Origin: Paraclostridium dentum
GTDB lineage: Bacteria > Bacillota > Clostridia > Peptostreptococcales > Peptostreptococcaceae
NCBI RefSeq assembly: GCF_012922555.1
Contig: NZ_WIPK01000002.1
Coordinates: 186,001-250,000 of the forward strand
DNA: 64,000 nt
Direction: 5' to 3'
Of this stretch, positions 1-7,418 are shown one piece after another. Positions within the stretch are counted from its first letter, which is position 1. Every line of letters begins with the position of its first letter. Position numbers and translations under genes: made by a program. Under the pieces are notes generated by a model. It saw nothing but the letters and a program-made list of their open reading frames with translations. It did not search any database and was not told the DNA's origin.

Positions 1-842
1 TTGATAAGCTAGTTGGAGTATTATCATTAAGAGAGCTTATAATATCGAGAGATGATAGCATAATAGAAGATTTGATGAGTGAAAATATAATTTCTGTATA
101 TGTAGATGAAGATCGAGAAGAAGCTGTTAAACTTGTATCTAAATACGATTTAATAGCTATCCCTGTAATAGATAGAAATCGCATTTTAAAAGGAATTATA
201 ACAGTAGATGATGTAATAGATGTAATTGAAGAAGAAGCTAGTGAAGATATGTATAAATTCGCTGGTACATCAGAACAAGAAAGAGATACTATCGAACAAA
301 CTAATGTAGATCCAAAAGATAAGGTATTGTCGTCTTTTAAAGCTAGAATACCTTGGCTTATAGTAACTTTAGTTGGTGGTTTTATAGCTACATTGATATT
401 ATCGAGTTTTGATTATGTAATAGATTCAAAGTATTTTCCTTTGATATACTTTGTTCCGGTTGTTACAGGTATGGCTGGGAATATAGGGACTCAAGCATCA
501 GCACTTACTGTAATGGCACTGTCTAATAAAAAGTTAGATTTTAAAAATGTATTATTAGAAGGAATGGTAGGTGTATTTACAGGAATTATATGTAGTTTAA
601 TTATAGGAATAGCTACGTATATTTTTGTAAATGACATAAATATAGTTTTAATAGTATCTGTATCATTGCTTATAAATATGATAATAGGAGCGATGATTGG
701 GTCATTTATACCTATGATGTTTAAAAAAATGGATGTAGATCCGTCAATTGTTTCTGCTCCATTAATAGCTACATCCCTTGATATAATTGGGATGGTTATC
801 TATTTTTTAATAACAACAATTACATTGTCAAAAATTGTCTAA
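1..842 (+). CDS. mgtE: Magnesium transporter MgtE, 5'-truncated by window edge
   Basis: The reading frame is open from the first bases of the window (codons begin at base 3), so only the C-terminal part is seen; an internal ATG at 72 is not the start. The visible part begins in the tandem CBS region (YDLIAIPVIDRNRILKGIIT motif, acidic VDDVIDVIEEEASEDM) and runs into a membrane domain of about five helices ending in LITTITLSKIV. In the family, MgtE is a homodimeric Mg2+ channel in the cytoplasmic membrane, gated by Mg2+ bound between its cytosolic N and CBS domains. The acidic CBS-to-membrane linker and the TGMAGNIGTQASAL segment in the membrane domain are typical. A hairpin right after the stop probably ends its transcript. 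Confidence 0.93.
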   Translation, partial: DKLVGVLSLRELIISRDDSIIEDLMSENIISVYVDEDREEAVKLVSKYDLIAIPVIDRNRILKGIITVDDVIDVIEEEASEDMYKFAGTSEQERDTIEQTNVDPKDKVLSSFKARIPWLIVTLVGGFIATLILSSFDYVIDSKYFPLIYFVPVVTGMAGNIGTQASALTVMALSNKKLDFKNVLLEGMVGVFTGIICSLIIGIATYIFVNDINIVLIVSVSLLINMIIGAMIGSFIPMMFKKMDVDPSIVSAPLIATSLDIIGMVIYFLITTITLSKIV

Positions 843-861
843 CAACTTAATGCATTTTTTT

Positions 862-908
862 CCCCTTTCTTACTAAAAATATAGTATAAGCGTAAGAAGG
901 GGGTTTTT
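862..908 (+). terminator. Terminator hairpin of mgtE that also contains the yqzL ribosome binding site
   Basis: CCCCTTTCTTAC (862-873) pairs over 12 bp, with one G-U, with GTAAGAAGGGGG (892-903); the loop is 18 nt and TTTTT follows. The 3' arm AAGAAGGGGG is also the Shine-Dalgarno sequence of yqzL (ATG at 913), so the folded hairpin would hide that site. Confidence 0.6.
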
Positions 909-912
909 AAAA

Positions 913-1086
913 ATGAACAATCTGTGTTGGGAAGTTTTTAAAAAAACAGGAAGTATAGAAGCCTATCTATACTTAAAAAATAGCATAAATACAAACAATG
1001 GCGAAGTTAATATGAATAGGGAGATAGAAAACGACCATGATAATTGTGAACACCCAGGGGATAGTACTAAGATCAGCAAGATATAA
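913..1086 (+). CDS. yqzL: YqzL family small protein
   Basis: A 57-residue ORF with a strong Shine-Dalgarno (AAGAAGGGGG, spacing about 9). The N-terminal half, [20 protein letters not shown], matches the YqzL pattern (aromatic W-x2-F, then TG-x-I/V-x-AYL), and the gene sits directly before recO, as yqzL does in Bacillus. Its function is unknown. The last 17 codons overlap the start of recO in another frame, so the C-terminal tail (hydrophilic, [15 protein letters not shown]) is constrained by recO and probably not conserved. YqzL proteins are usually about 45-50 residues. Translational coupling to recO is likely. Confidence 0.75.
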   Translation: MNNLCWEVFKKTGSIEAYLYLKNSINTNNGEVNMNREIENDHDNCEHPGDSTKISKI

Positions 1087-1810
1087 AGAAAATGATTTGA
1101 TTTTAACAATATTTACACGAAAACTTGGGAAGATATCAGCTATAGCAAAAGGCGCAAAACGAAATAAAAGTTCGTTACTATCTTCTTCCCAGGTTTTCTC
1201 CTACTCTAACTTTACTTTAAAAAAACAAGGTAACATGTATAGAGTGAGTCAAAGTGAGACCATTAAAAACTTTTATGATATTGCATATGATATAGAAGCC
1301 TTTTCCTATGCTACATATATAACAAGTTTAGTAGATGGATCTATATATGAAAATCAAACTAATAACAGGCTTTTTGTTTTACTAGCACAAACTCTTTATC
1401 TATATACTCAAAATGAGGTTGATAAAGAATACATAACTAGAGCATTTGAACTAAAGTTTTTAGACTATACAGGCTTTAAACCAATAGTAAATAGATGTGT
1501 CAACTGTAATACTACAAATCTTAAAAGTAGTGTATTTAATGTTGATGAAGGTGGAATACTATGTGAAAAGTGTAAAGAAAACCATGTGTATAATTTTAAA
1601 ATTGATAGTACTACTATAAAATTAATGGATTATATTTTTAGAAATGATATATTAACTTGTAGTAAAGCTAAGGTATCAAAATACTTAGTAAATGAACTAA
1701 CAAAAATTTTAAAAGTATACGTTCAGGTTTACGTTGACAATGCAAACACAAAATCATTACACTTATTACAAGGAATAGAAAATAATAAAGGAGCTGATAT
1801 TGATGATTGA
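1037..1810 (+). CDS. recO: DNA repair protein RecO
   Basis: 257 residues, the usual RecO length. The N-terminal part (about 1-80) is the OB-fold with the conserved opening [20 protein letters not shown] and the GK[10 protein letters not shown] basic strand. The C-terminal helical part carries a four-cysteine zinc site (C154, C157, C176, C179). In the RecFOR pathway RecO helps RecR load RecA on SSB-coated single-stranded DNA and anneals complementary strands. The start ATG at 1037 has GGGAG at 1019-1023 and lies inside the end of yqzL; the next gene starts before the recO stop, so yqzL, recO and the DUF4342 gene are translationally coupled. Confidence 0.95.
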   Translation: MIIVNTQGIVLRSARYKENDLILTIFTRKLGKISAIAKGAKRNKSSLLSSSQVFSYSNFTLKKQGNMYRVSQSETIKNFYDIAYDIEAFSYATYITSLVDGSIYENQTNNRLFVLLAQTLYLYTQNEVDKEYITRAFELKFLDYTGFKPIVNRCVNCNTTNLKSSVFNVDEGGILCEKCKENHVYNFKIDSTTIKLMDYIFRNDILTCSKAKVSKYLVNELTKILKVYVQVYVDNANTKSLHLLQGIENNKGADIDD

Positions 1811-2378
1811 TATAACATTAGAAAAGATAGATCAAGTATTAGAGAGAGTTCCAAGTGCAAGTTATGCAGAAGCTAAAGAAGCATTAGTGATTAGCGATGG
1901 AAATGTATTAGATGCAATAATATATTTAGAGCAAAACAAAAAAACTACAAAAGTAAAAAATAAGGCAAAAGAAAAAATGGAAACTGCTTTAGGAAAAGAT
2001 GCAGAAGAAATAAAAAATCAATTAAAAGAAATGCTAAAAAGAAGTAACGTTATAAGAGTAATAGTTGAAAAAGACAATAAAATTATAATGAATATTCCTT
2101 TAACAGTTGGAGTTGTTGGGTTAGCACTAGGACCTTTAGTTACATTAGTGGGACTTTCAGCAGCTGTAATAGGCAAATTTAATATAAAAGTTCAAAATGA
2201 AGAAGACAAAACAGTTGTTGATTTAGGAGAACTAAATGAAGAGACATTAAATATGCTAAAAAATATGTTAACAAGCACTGCAAAAGAAGTTACTGATGTA
2301 GTTAAACACAATAAAAAAGATGACAAAGATATAACTGAAGAATTAATAAAAGAGGATGACGATATAACTAAATACTAA
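1803..2378 (+). CDS. DUF4342 protein with N-terminal UBA-like domain
   Basis: Starts at ATG 1803 (TTG 1800 is also possible) after AAAGGAG at 1787-1793, overlapping the last codons of recO. Residues about 1-45 look like the UBA/TS-N type helical fold found in DUF4342 ([20 protein letters not shown], then [12 protein letters not shown]). After a lysine-rich linker, residues about 90-125 form a hydrophobic segment ([20 protein letters not shown]) that is probably membrane-associated, followed by an acidic tail. The function is unknown. The same order (recO, this gene, glyQ) is my only context clue. A membrane-anchored adaptor is an inference. Confidence 0.75.
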   Translation: MIDITLEKIDQVLERVPSASYAEAKEALVISDGNVLDAIIYLEQNKKTTKVKNKAKEKMETALGKDAEEIKNQLKEMLKRSNVIRVIVEKDNKIIMNIPLTVGVVGLALGPLVTLVGLSAAVIGKFNIKVQNEEDKTVVDLGELNEETLNMLKNMLTSTAKEVTDVVKHNKKDDKDITEELIKEDDDITKY

Positions 2379-2410
2379 AAAAGTGTTGACAAAACTAATA
2401 TTTAAGCATA

Positions 2411-2439
2411 TTGACAAATACTCTATACTTTGATATTCT
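2411..2439 (+). promoter_or_regulatory. Sigma-A type promoter for glyQS
   Basis: TTGACA at 2411-2416, a 17-bp spacer and TATTCT at 2434-2439. Predicted start near 2446, giving a leader of about 70 nt that contains the hairpin at 2466-2487. Confidence 0.6.
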
Positions 2440-2465
2440 AAAAGTTAGAAAATAACCATTTAATG

Positions 2466-2496
2466 GCCTTTCGTGTAGACGAAAGGCTTTGTTTTT
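2466..2496 (+). terminator. Attenuator-like hairpin in the glyQ leader
   Basis: GCCTTTCG (2466-2473) pairs perfectly with CGAAAGGC (2480-2487) around TGTAGA, followed by TTTGTTTTT. It has intrinsic-terminator form but lies between the predicted promoter and the glyQ Shine-Dalgarno (AGGAGGT, 2503-2509). No T-box core motif is visible in this short leader. Confidence 0.6.
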
Positions 2497-2514
2497 AATA
2501 CAGGAGGTATTCGT

Positions 2515-3393
2515 ATGAATTTTCAAAATATGATACTAACATTACAAGATTATTGGGCTAAGCAAGGATGTATAATGATGCAACCTTATGACGTAGAAAA
2601 AGGTGCAGGAACAATGAACCCAAATACATTCTTAAGATCTTTAGGACCAGAACCTTGGAAAGTATGTTATGTAGAACCATCTAGAAGACCGGCAGATGGA
2701 AGATACGGTGAGAACCCAAATAGATTATATCAACATCACCAATTCCAAGTTATCTTAAAACCATCTCCAGATAATATACAAGAGTTATACTTAGGAAGTT
2801 TAGAAGCTATAGGAATAGATACAAAAGCACACGATATAAGATTTGTTGAAGATAACTGGGAAGCAACTGCTGTTGGAGCATGGGGTCTTGGTTGGGAAGT
2901 TTGGTTAGACGGTATGGAAATAACACAGTTTACTTACTTCCAACAAGTTGGTGGAATCGAGTGTGAGCTTGAAACAGGAGAAATTACATATGGTTTAGAA
3001 AGACTAGCTATGTACCTTCAAGAAGTTGAAAGTGTATACGATTTAAAATGGAATGATGAAATAACATATGGAGAAGTATTCAATAGAGCTGAATATGAAA
3101 ACTCTGTATACGCATTTGAAGAGTGTGATGCAGATATGTTATTTAACTTATTTGATGTATATGAAAAAGAAGCATTAAGACTTATGGAAAAAGGATTAAT
3201 AACTCCAGCATATGATTATGTGTTAAAATGTTCGCACACATTCAATACTCTAGATGCAAGAGGAGCTATAGGTGTAAGTCAAAGAGCTTCATTTATAAGT
3301 AGAGTTAGAAATATGGCTAGAACAGTAGCTAAGGCTTATGTAGAGTTAAGAAAAGAAATGGGATATCCACTTTTAAAGGAAGGTGACAAATAA
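2515..3393 (+). CDS. glyQ: Glycyl-tRNA synthetase alpha chain
   Basis: 292 residues, typical of the alpha subunit of bacterial alpha2-beta2 GlyRS. It opens with [19 protein letters not shown], followed by the class II motifs around [19 protein letters not shown] and [20 protein letters not shown]. The alpha subunit holds the site that activates glycine with ATP. AGGAGGT lies 6 nt before the ATG. Its stop overlaps the glyS start by one base (TAATG), so the subunits are translationally coupled. Transcription probably begins at the promoter at 2411 and passes an attenuator-like hairpin. Confidence 0.98.
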   Translation: MNFQNMILTLQDYWAKQGCIMMQPYDVEKGAGTMNPNTFLRSLGPEPWKVCYVEPSRRPADGRYGENPNRLYQHHQFQVILKPSPDNIQELYLGSLEAIGIDTKAHDIRFVEDNWEATAVGAWGLGWEVWLDGMEITQFTYFQQVGGIECELETGEITYGLERLAMYLQEVESVYDLKWNDEITYGEVFNRAEYENSVYAFEECDADMLFNLFDVYEKEALRLMEKGLITPAYDYVLKCSHTFNTLDARGAIGVSQRASFISRVRNMARTVAKAYVELRKEMGYPLLKEGDK

Positions 3394-5459
3394 TGAAAAA
3401 TTACCTTTTATTTGAAATAGGTGTTGAGGAATTACCTGCAAGATATGTAAATTCAGCAATGGACCAATTAAAAACTAACATAGTTAAATCTTTTAATGAA
3501 AATAGAATAACTTTTGATGAAGTTAATGTATATTCTACACCAAGAAGATTAACTGTTATAGTTAATAATATATGTGAAAAACAATCAGATTTAGAAGAAG
3601 AAGTAAAAGGACCAGCTAAGAGAATAGCGGTTGATGCTGAAGGCAACTATACTAAACCTCTTTTAGGATTTATGAAGAGCAAAGGTATAAAAGAAGAAGA
3701 CTTATACTTTAAACAAGTTGGAAAAGAAGAATATGCTTTCGGTAAAATAAAGCAAGATGGACAATTAACTAGTAAAGTTTTAAAAAGCATACTTCCTGAA
3801 GCTATAAAATCTATGACGTTCCCTAAGGCTATGCGTTGGGGTGGAAAGAACATGAGATTTATAAGACCGATAAGATGGATGGTTTGTATATTAAATGATT
3901 CTGTACTTGATATAGAGTTAGAAGGAATAGTATCATCTAATACTACTAAAGGACATAGATTCTTAGGAGAAAGTGAATTTGAAGTAAATACTTTAAATGA
4001 ATACTTAACTAAATTAGAAGAGAACTTTGTAATATTAAATCAAGACGAAAGAAAAGAATTAATAAAGAAACAATGTGACGATGTTGCTAAATCTTTAGGT
4101 GGAGAAATAGAGTTTGATGAAGAATTACTTGAAGAAGTAACTCATTTAGTAGAGTATCCAACTGCATTCTATGGAGAATTTGATGAAGATTATGCTAAAC
4201 TTCCAAAGGAAGTTGTAATAACACCAATGAAACAACATCAAAGATATTTCCCTGTTTTAAAGGATGGAAAATTACTTCCAAACTTTATAGCTGTTAGAAA
4301 TGGAGATAGCCATAGAATTGATAACGTTAAAAAAGGTAATGAAAAAGTATTAGAAGCTAGACTTGCAGATGCATTATTCTTCTATAAAGAAGATACTAAG
4401 AAGTCTTTAGAAAGCTACATAGAAAAATTAAAAACTGTTGTATTCCAAGCTAAACTTGGTACAGTTTATGATAAATCTTTAAGAATAGAAAAATTAGCTA
4501 ATGATATATTAGAAAAATTAAATGAAACAGATATAAAAGAAGATACACTTCGTGCAGCTAAATTATGCAAGGCAGACTTAGTTACAGGTATGGTATTTGA
4601 ATTTACTGAACTTCAAGGTGTAATGGGAAGAGAATATGCAAAAGTAAGTGGTGAAAATGAAAATGTAGCAGAAGCTATATTTGAGCATTATTTACCTAGA
4701 TTTGCAGGAGATATACTTCCGGCTACTAAATCTGGAATAGTTTTATCTATAGCAGATAAATTAGATTCTATAGCAGGATTCTTTGCTATAGGAATACAAC
4801 CAACAGGATCACAAGATCCATATGCTTTAAGAAGACAAGCATTAGGTATAATAAATATATTAATGGATAACAACTTAGATATAAGTTTAAGAGAACTTGT
4901 ATTATTAACTCTTGATAATTATTCATTTATAGAGTTTGATAAAGATGAAGTTCTAAATCAAATAATGGAATTCTTCAAAGATAGAATAAAGAATTTATTT
5001 AGAGATTTAGGCATAAGATATGATGTTATAGACGCTATATTAAGTTCTAATATAGATGATATAGCTGATATGTATGCTAGAGCTAAGGCTTTAAACTCTT
5101 GGATAGATAAAGGTGAGTTAGTTGAAATGTTAACAGCATTCAACAGAGTTGCTACTTTAGCAGAGAAAGCTGAAACTAATGAAGTTAATATAAACTTAAT
5201 GAGAGAAGAAGCAGAATTTAATTTATATCAACAATTCCAAGAAATAAGTTCAAATGTTGAGCACTTATTAGCTAATAAAGAATATACAAAAGCTCTTGAT
5301 GCATTCGCATCGTTAAGACCAGCAATAGATAATATGTTTGACTCAGTAATGATAATGGACAAGGACGAGGCTATAAAGAACAACAGATTAGCCATATTAA
5401 AACAAATATATGACATAATGTTAAATATTTGTGACCTATCAAAGATAGTGTACAAATAG
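3393..5459 (+). CDS. glyS: Glycyl-tRNA synthetase beta chain
   Basis: 688 residues, the usual beta-chain size. It starts [19 protein letters not shown], the family signature, contains the HD-like central domain and ends in a DALR-type anticodon-binding region (LASLRPAIDNMFDSVMIMDKD). The beta subunit is needed for tRNA-Gly recognition and charging. It overlaps glyQ by one base at TAATG. A GC-rich hairpin at 5467-5498 follows the stop. Confidence 0.98.
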   Translation: MKNYLLFEIGVEELPARYVNSAMDQLKTNIVKSFNENRITFDEVNVYSTPRRLTVIVNNICEKQSDLEEEVKGPAKRIAVDAEGNYTKPLLGFMKSKGIKEEDLYFKQVGKEEYAFGKIKQDGQLTSKVLKSILPEAIKSMTFPKAMRWGGKNMRFIRPIRWMVCILNDSVLDIELEGIVSSNTTKGHRFLGESEFEVNTLNEYLTKLEENFVILNQDERKELIKKQCDDVAKSLGGEIEFDEELLEEVTHLVEYPTAFYGEFDEDYAKLPKEVVITPMKQHQRYFPVLKDGKLLPNFIAVRNGDSHRIDNVKKGNEKVLEARLADALFFYKEDTKKSLESYIEKLKTVVFQAKLGTVYDKSLRIEKLANDILEKLNETDIKEDTLRAAKLCKADLVTGMVFEFTELQGVMGREYAKVSGENENVAEAIFEHYLPRFAGDILPATKSGIVLSIADKLDSIAGFFAIGIQPTGSQDPYALRRQALGIINILMDNNLDISLRELVLLTLDNYSFIEFDKDEVLNQIMEFFKDRIKNLFRDLGIRYDVIDAILSSNIDDIADMYARAKALNSWIDKGELVEMLTAFNRVATLAEKAETNEVNINLMREEAEFNLYQQFQEISSNVEHLLANKEYTKALDAFASLRPAIDNMFDSVMIMDKDEAIKNNRLAILKQIYDIMLNICDLSKIVYK

Positions 5460-5466
5460 TCTGTTA

Positions 5467-5498
5467 AAATAACCGAGGGAATTTTTCCTCGGTTATTT
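5467..5498 (+). terminator. Terminator hairpin after glyS
   Basis: AAATAACCGAGG (5467-5478) and CCTCGGTTATTT (5487-5498) are a perfect 12-bp inverted repeat with an 8-nt loop. The downstream T-run is short, so strength is uncertain. An imperfectly centred palindrome GGTAAATTTTACC lies about 25 bp further on, before the next gene. Confidence 0.65.
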
Positions 5499-5699
5499 AA
5501 ATCTTTAATAAAAGTAGATTATAGGGTAAATTTTACCTAAAGTGGGATAAAAAAGGACCCTATGGTTAAAACTGTAATTAAATAAATAAGAAATTAAATA
5601 TATAAATTTAATTTCTGTATTTACAACACAATATAAAATATATATAATATACTATATAAGATAAAAACGGATAAACAGTGTATCACAATAAAGAGGAGT

Positions 5700-6341
5700 G
5701 TGATTATTATTCAACTTAATAATAGACAACTAAAGATAATCGATATCGTTAAAGAAAGTGAACCTATAACAAGTGAATGCATAGCAGCCAAACTTAATGT
5801 GACTAGAGCTACATTAAGGTCTGATTTAGCTATACTTACTATGACTGGAGTATTAGATGCTAGACCTAAGGTTGGGTATTTTTATTCAGGAATAGATAAA
5901 GTTAACTTACTAGGAGATAAAATAAAAAACAAAACTGTAGCGGACATAATGAGTATGCCTATAATGGTAACACAAGACACAAGTGTATATGATACTATAG
6001 TAAACATATTTTTATCAGATGTTGGAAGTGTATTCATAATAGATGATGAAAAAGAACTATGTGGAATAGTATCAAGAAAAGATTTATTAAAAGCAACTAT
6101 AGGTGGGGGAGACATAAACAAGATACCTGTAGGTATGATAATGACAAGAACACCTAATGTTGTAACTGTTACAAGTGAAGATACTGTTGTACTAGCAGCA
6201 AAGAGAATAATAGAACACGAAGTAGATTCAATACCTGTTGTAGAAGAAATAAAAAGGGATAATACAATAATAAATAAGGTTGTTGGTAGAATTTCTAAAA
6301 CTAACATAACAAAACTATTTTTAGAGATAGCGGATAATTAA
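5700..6341 (+). CDS. ccpN: CcpN-like repressor: HTH plus two CBS domains
   Basis: About 213 residues. Residues 1-55 form a winged HTH of DeoR type (NNRQLKIIDIVKESEPITSE, TRATLRSDLAILTMTG); residues about 75-210 are two CBS domains (MSMPIMVTQDTSVYDTI and IMTRTPNVVTVTSEDTVV). CcpN in Bacillus represses gluconeogenic genes and senses the ATP/ADP state through its CBS domains. Here the next two genes are the PPDK regulatory protein and PPDK, so control of the pyruvate/PEP step is the likely role. The start is unclear: GTG at 5700 lies only a few bases after AAAGAGGAG, so ATT at 5703 or 5706 may be used. The order after glyS matches Bacillus. Confidence 0.85.
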   Translation: MIIIQLNNRQLKIIDIVKESEPITSECIAAKLNVTRATLRSDLAILTMTGVLDARPKVGYFYSGIDKVNLLGDKIKNKTVADIMSMPIMVTQDTSVYDTIVNIFLSDVGSVFIIDDEKELCGIVSRKDLLKATIGGGDINKIPVGMIMTRTPNVVTVTSEDTVVLAAKRIIEHEVDSIPVVEEIKRDNTIINKVVGRISKTNITKLFLEIADN

Positions 6342-6352
6342 AGGAGGAGTAT

Positions 6353-7189
6353 ATGGATAATTTAGTCATATATGTAATATCAGACTCAGTAGGGGAAACA
6401 GCTCAGCAAGTTACTAAAGCTGCAATATCTCAATTTCAATTAAAGGATGACTATGAAATAAGAAGATTTCCATATGTTGTAGAAGTTAATTTTTTAGAAG
6501 AAATATTAAAAAGTGCTAAAGAAGAAAATGCAATAGTTATATATACATTAGTTGAAAATGAACTTTTAACATTTACTGAAGATTACTGTAGCAAGGAAAA
6601 TTTAAGTTGTGTAGACTTAATGACTCCAATATTAAAGCAAATTGCTAGTAAAATAGGAGTTAAGCCAAGAAGAGAACCAGGAATTATAAGAAAGTTAGAT
6701 GAAAGTTACTTCAAAAGAGTAGAAGCTATAGAATTTGCGGTTAAATATGATGATGGAAAAGATCCTAGAGGCATATTACAAGCTGATATAATATTACTTG
6801 GAATATCAAGAACATCTAAGACACCACTAAGTATGTACTTAGCAAATAAGAATATAAAGGTAGCTAATGTTCCTTTAGTTCCAGAAATACCAATACCTAA
6901 GGAAGTATTTGAAATAAATCAAAAGAAAATAATAGGTCTTACTAATACGCCTGAAAAGTTAAATCAAATAAGACAAGAAAGATTAAAAGCTTTAGGATTA
7001 TCAAGTAATGCTAATTACGCTAAATTTGATAGAATACTTCAAGAGTTAGATTACTCAGATAAAATAATGAAAAAAGTTGGATGCCCAGTTATAGATGTAT
7101 CTAGTAAAGCAATAGAAGAAACAGCTGGAATCATAATGGATGTAATGAAAGAAAATGGATTGAAAGTATTTAGAGATAACGATAAATAG
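6353..7189 (+). CDS. yqfL: Pyruvate, phosphate dikinase regulatory protein (DUF299, bifunctional Ser/Thr kinase and phosphorylase)
   Basis: 278 residues, normal length. The N-terminal YVISDSVGETAQQVTKAA and the nucleotide-binding stretch ILLGISRTSKTPLSMYLANK (P-loop like) are signatures of the DUF299 family, as is the later VIDVSSKAIEETAGIIM. Family members inactivate PPDK or PEP synthase by ADP-dependent phosphorylation of a threonine two residues before the catalytic histidine and reactivate it by Pi-dependent dephosphorylation. ppdK follows directly, so PPDK is the obvious target. It starts 11 bp after the ccpN-like gene with AGGAGGAG, so the two are co-transcribed. Confidence 0.93.
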   Translation: MDNLVIYVISDSVGETAQQVTKAAISQFQLKDDYEIRRFPYVVEVNFLEEILKSAKEENAIVIYTLVENELLTFTEDYCSKENLSCVDLMTPILKQIASKIGVKPRREPGIIRKLDESYFKRVEAIEFAVKYDDGKDPRGILQADIILLGISRTSKTPLSMYLANKNIKVANVPLVPEIPIPKEVFEINQKKIIGLTNTPEKLNQIRQERLKALGLSSNANYAKFDRILQELDYSDKIMKKVGCPVIDVSSKAIEETAGIIMDVMKENGLKVFRDNDK

Positions 7190-7199
7190 GATTTTAGTG

Positions 7200-7325
7200 C
7201 ACATCGGAATCACTTTCGGTGTGTAGTATAAATCTTATTTATTAAGATTTTTAAGGAATGGGTTAGGTGACAAAAAAACGTTTAACCGAGTACTTTGAAA
7301 ATAATAACTAAGAAATTTAGTTATT
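7200..7325 (+). other. Three consecutive hairpins between yqfL and ppdK
   Basis: Hairpin 1: 7200-7209 with 7214-7223, 10 bp with two G-U pairs and a TCAC loop. Hairpin 2: AAATCTT (7230-7236) with AAGATTT (7244-7250) followed by TT, terminator-like. Hairpin 3: AATAACTAA (7303-7311) with TTAGTTATT (7317-7325). Hairpins 1 and 2 plausibly end the ccpN-yqfL transcript. Hairpin 3 lies just upstream of the putative ppdK promoter. I recognise no known riboswitch here. Confidence 0.5.
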
Positions 7326-7364
7326 ACTTTAATAATAAATTTTAGGATAACAAATTAATCATGC

Positions 7365-7393
7365 TTGAATACAATGTACAGTATATCTGTATA
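7365..7393 (+). promoter_or_regulatory. Candidate ppdK promoter overlapped by a palindrome
   Basis: TTGAAT (7365-7370), 17-bp spacer, TGTATA (7388-7393). An inverted repeat TACAG-TATAT-CTGTA (7377-7391) covers the spacer and the -10 box, a position where a repressor would block polymerase. The CcpN-like protein encoded upstream is the obvious candidate ligand, but this is inference. Confidence 0.5.
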
Positions 7394-7418
7394 AAAAACA
7401 TACTAGGAGGAGTTTTAA

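Noticed and set aside
2440-2514. T-box riboswitch for glyQS
   Set aside because: The leader is too short and lacks the T-box core and specifier architecture; only a terminator-like hairpin is present.
7190-7364. Riboswitch before ppdK
   Set aside because: Three hairpins are present but none has a consensus aptamer core I recognise, and the predicted promoter lies downstream of them.
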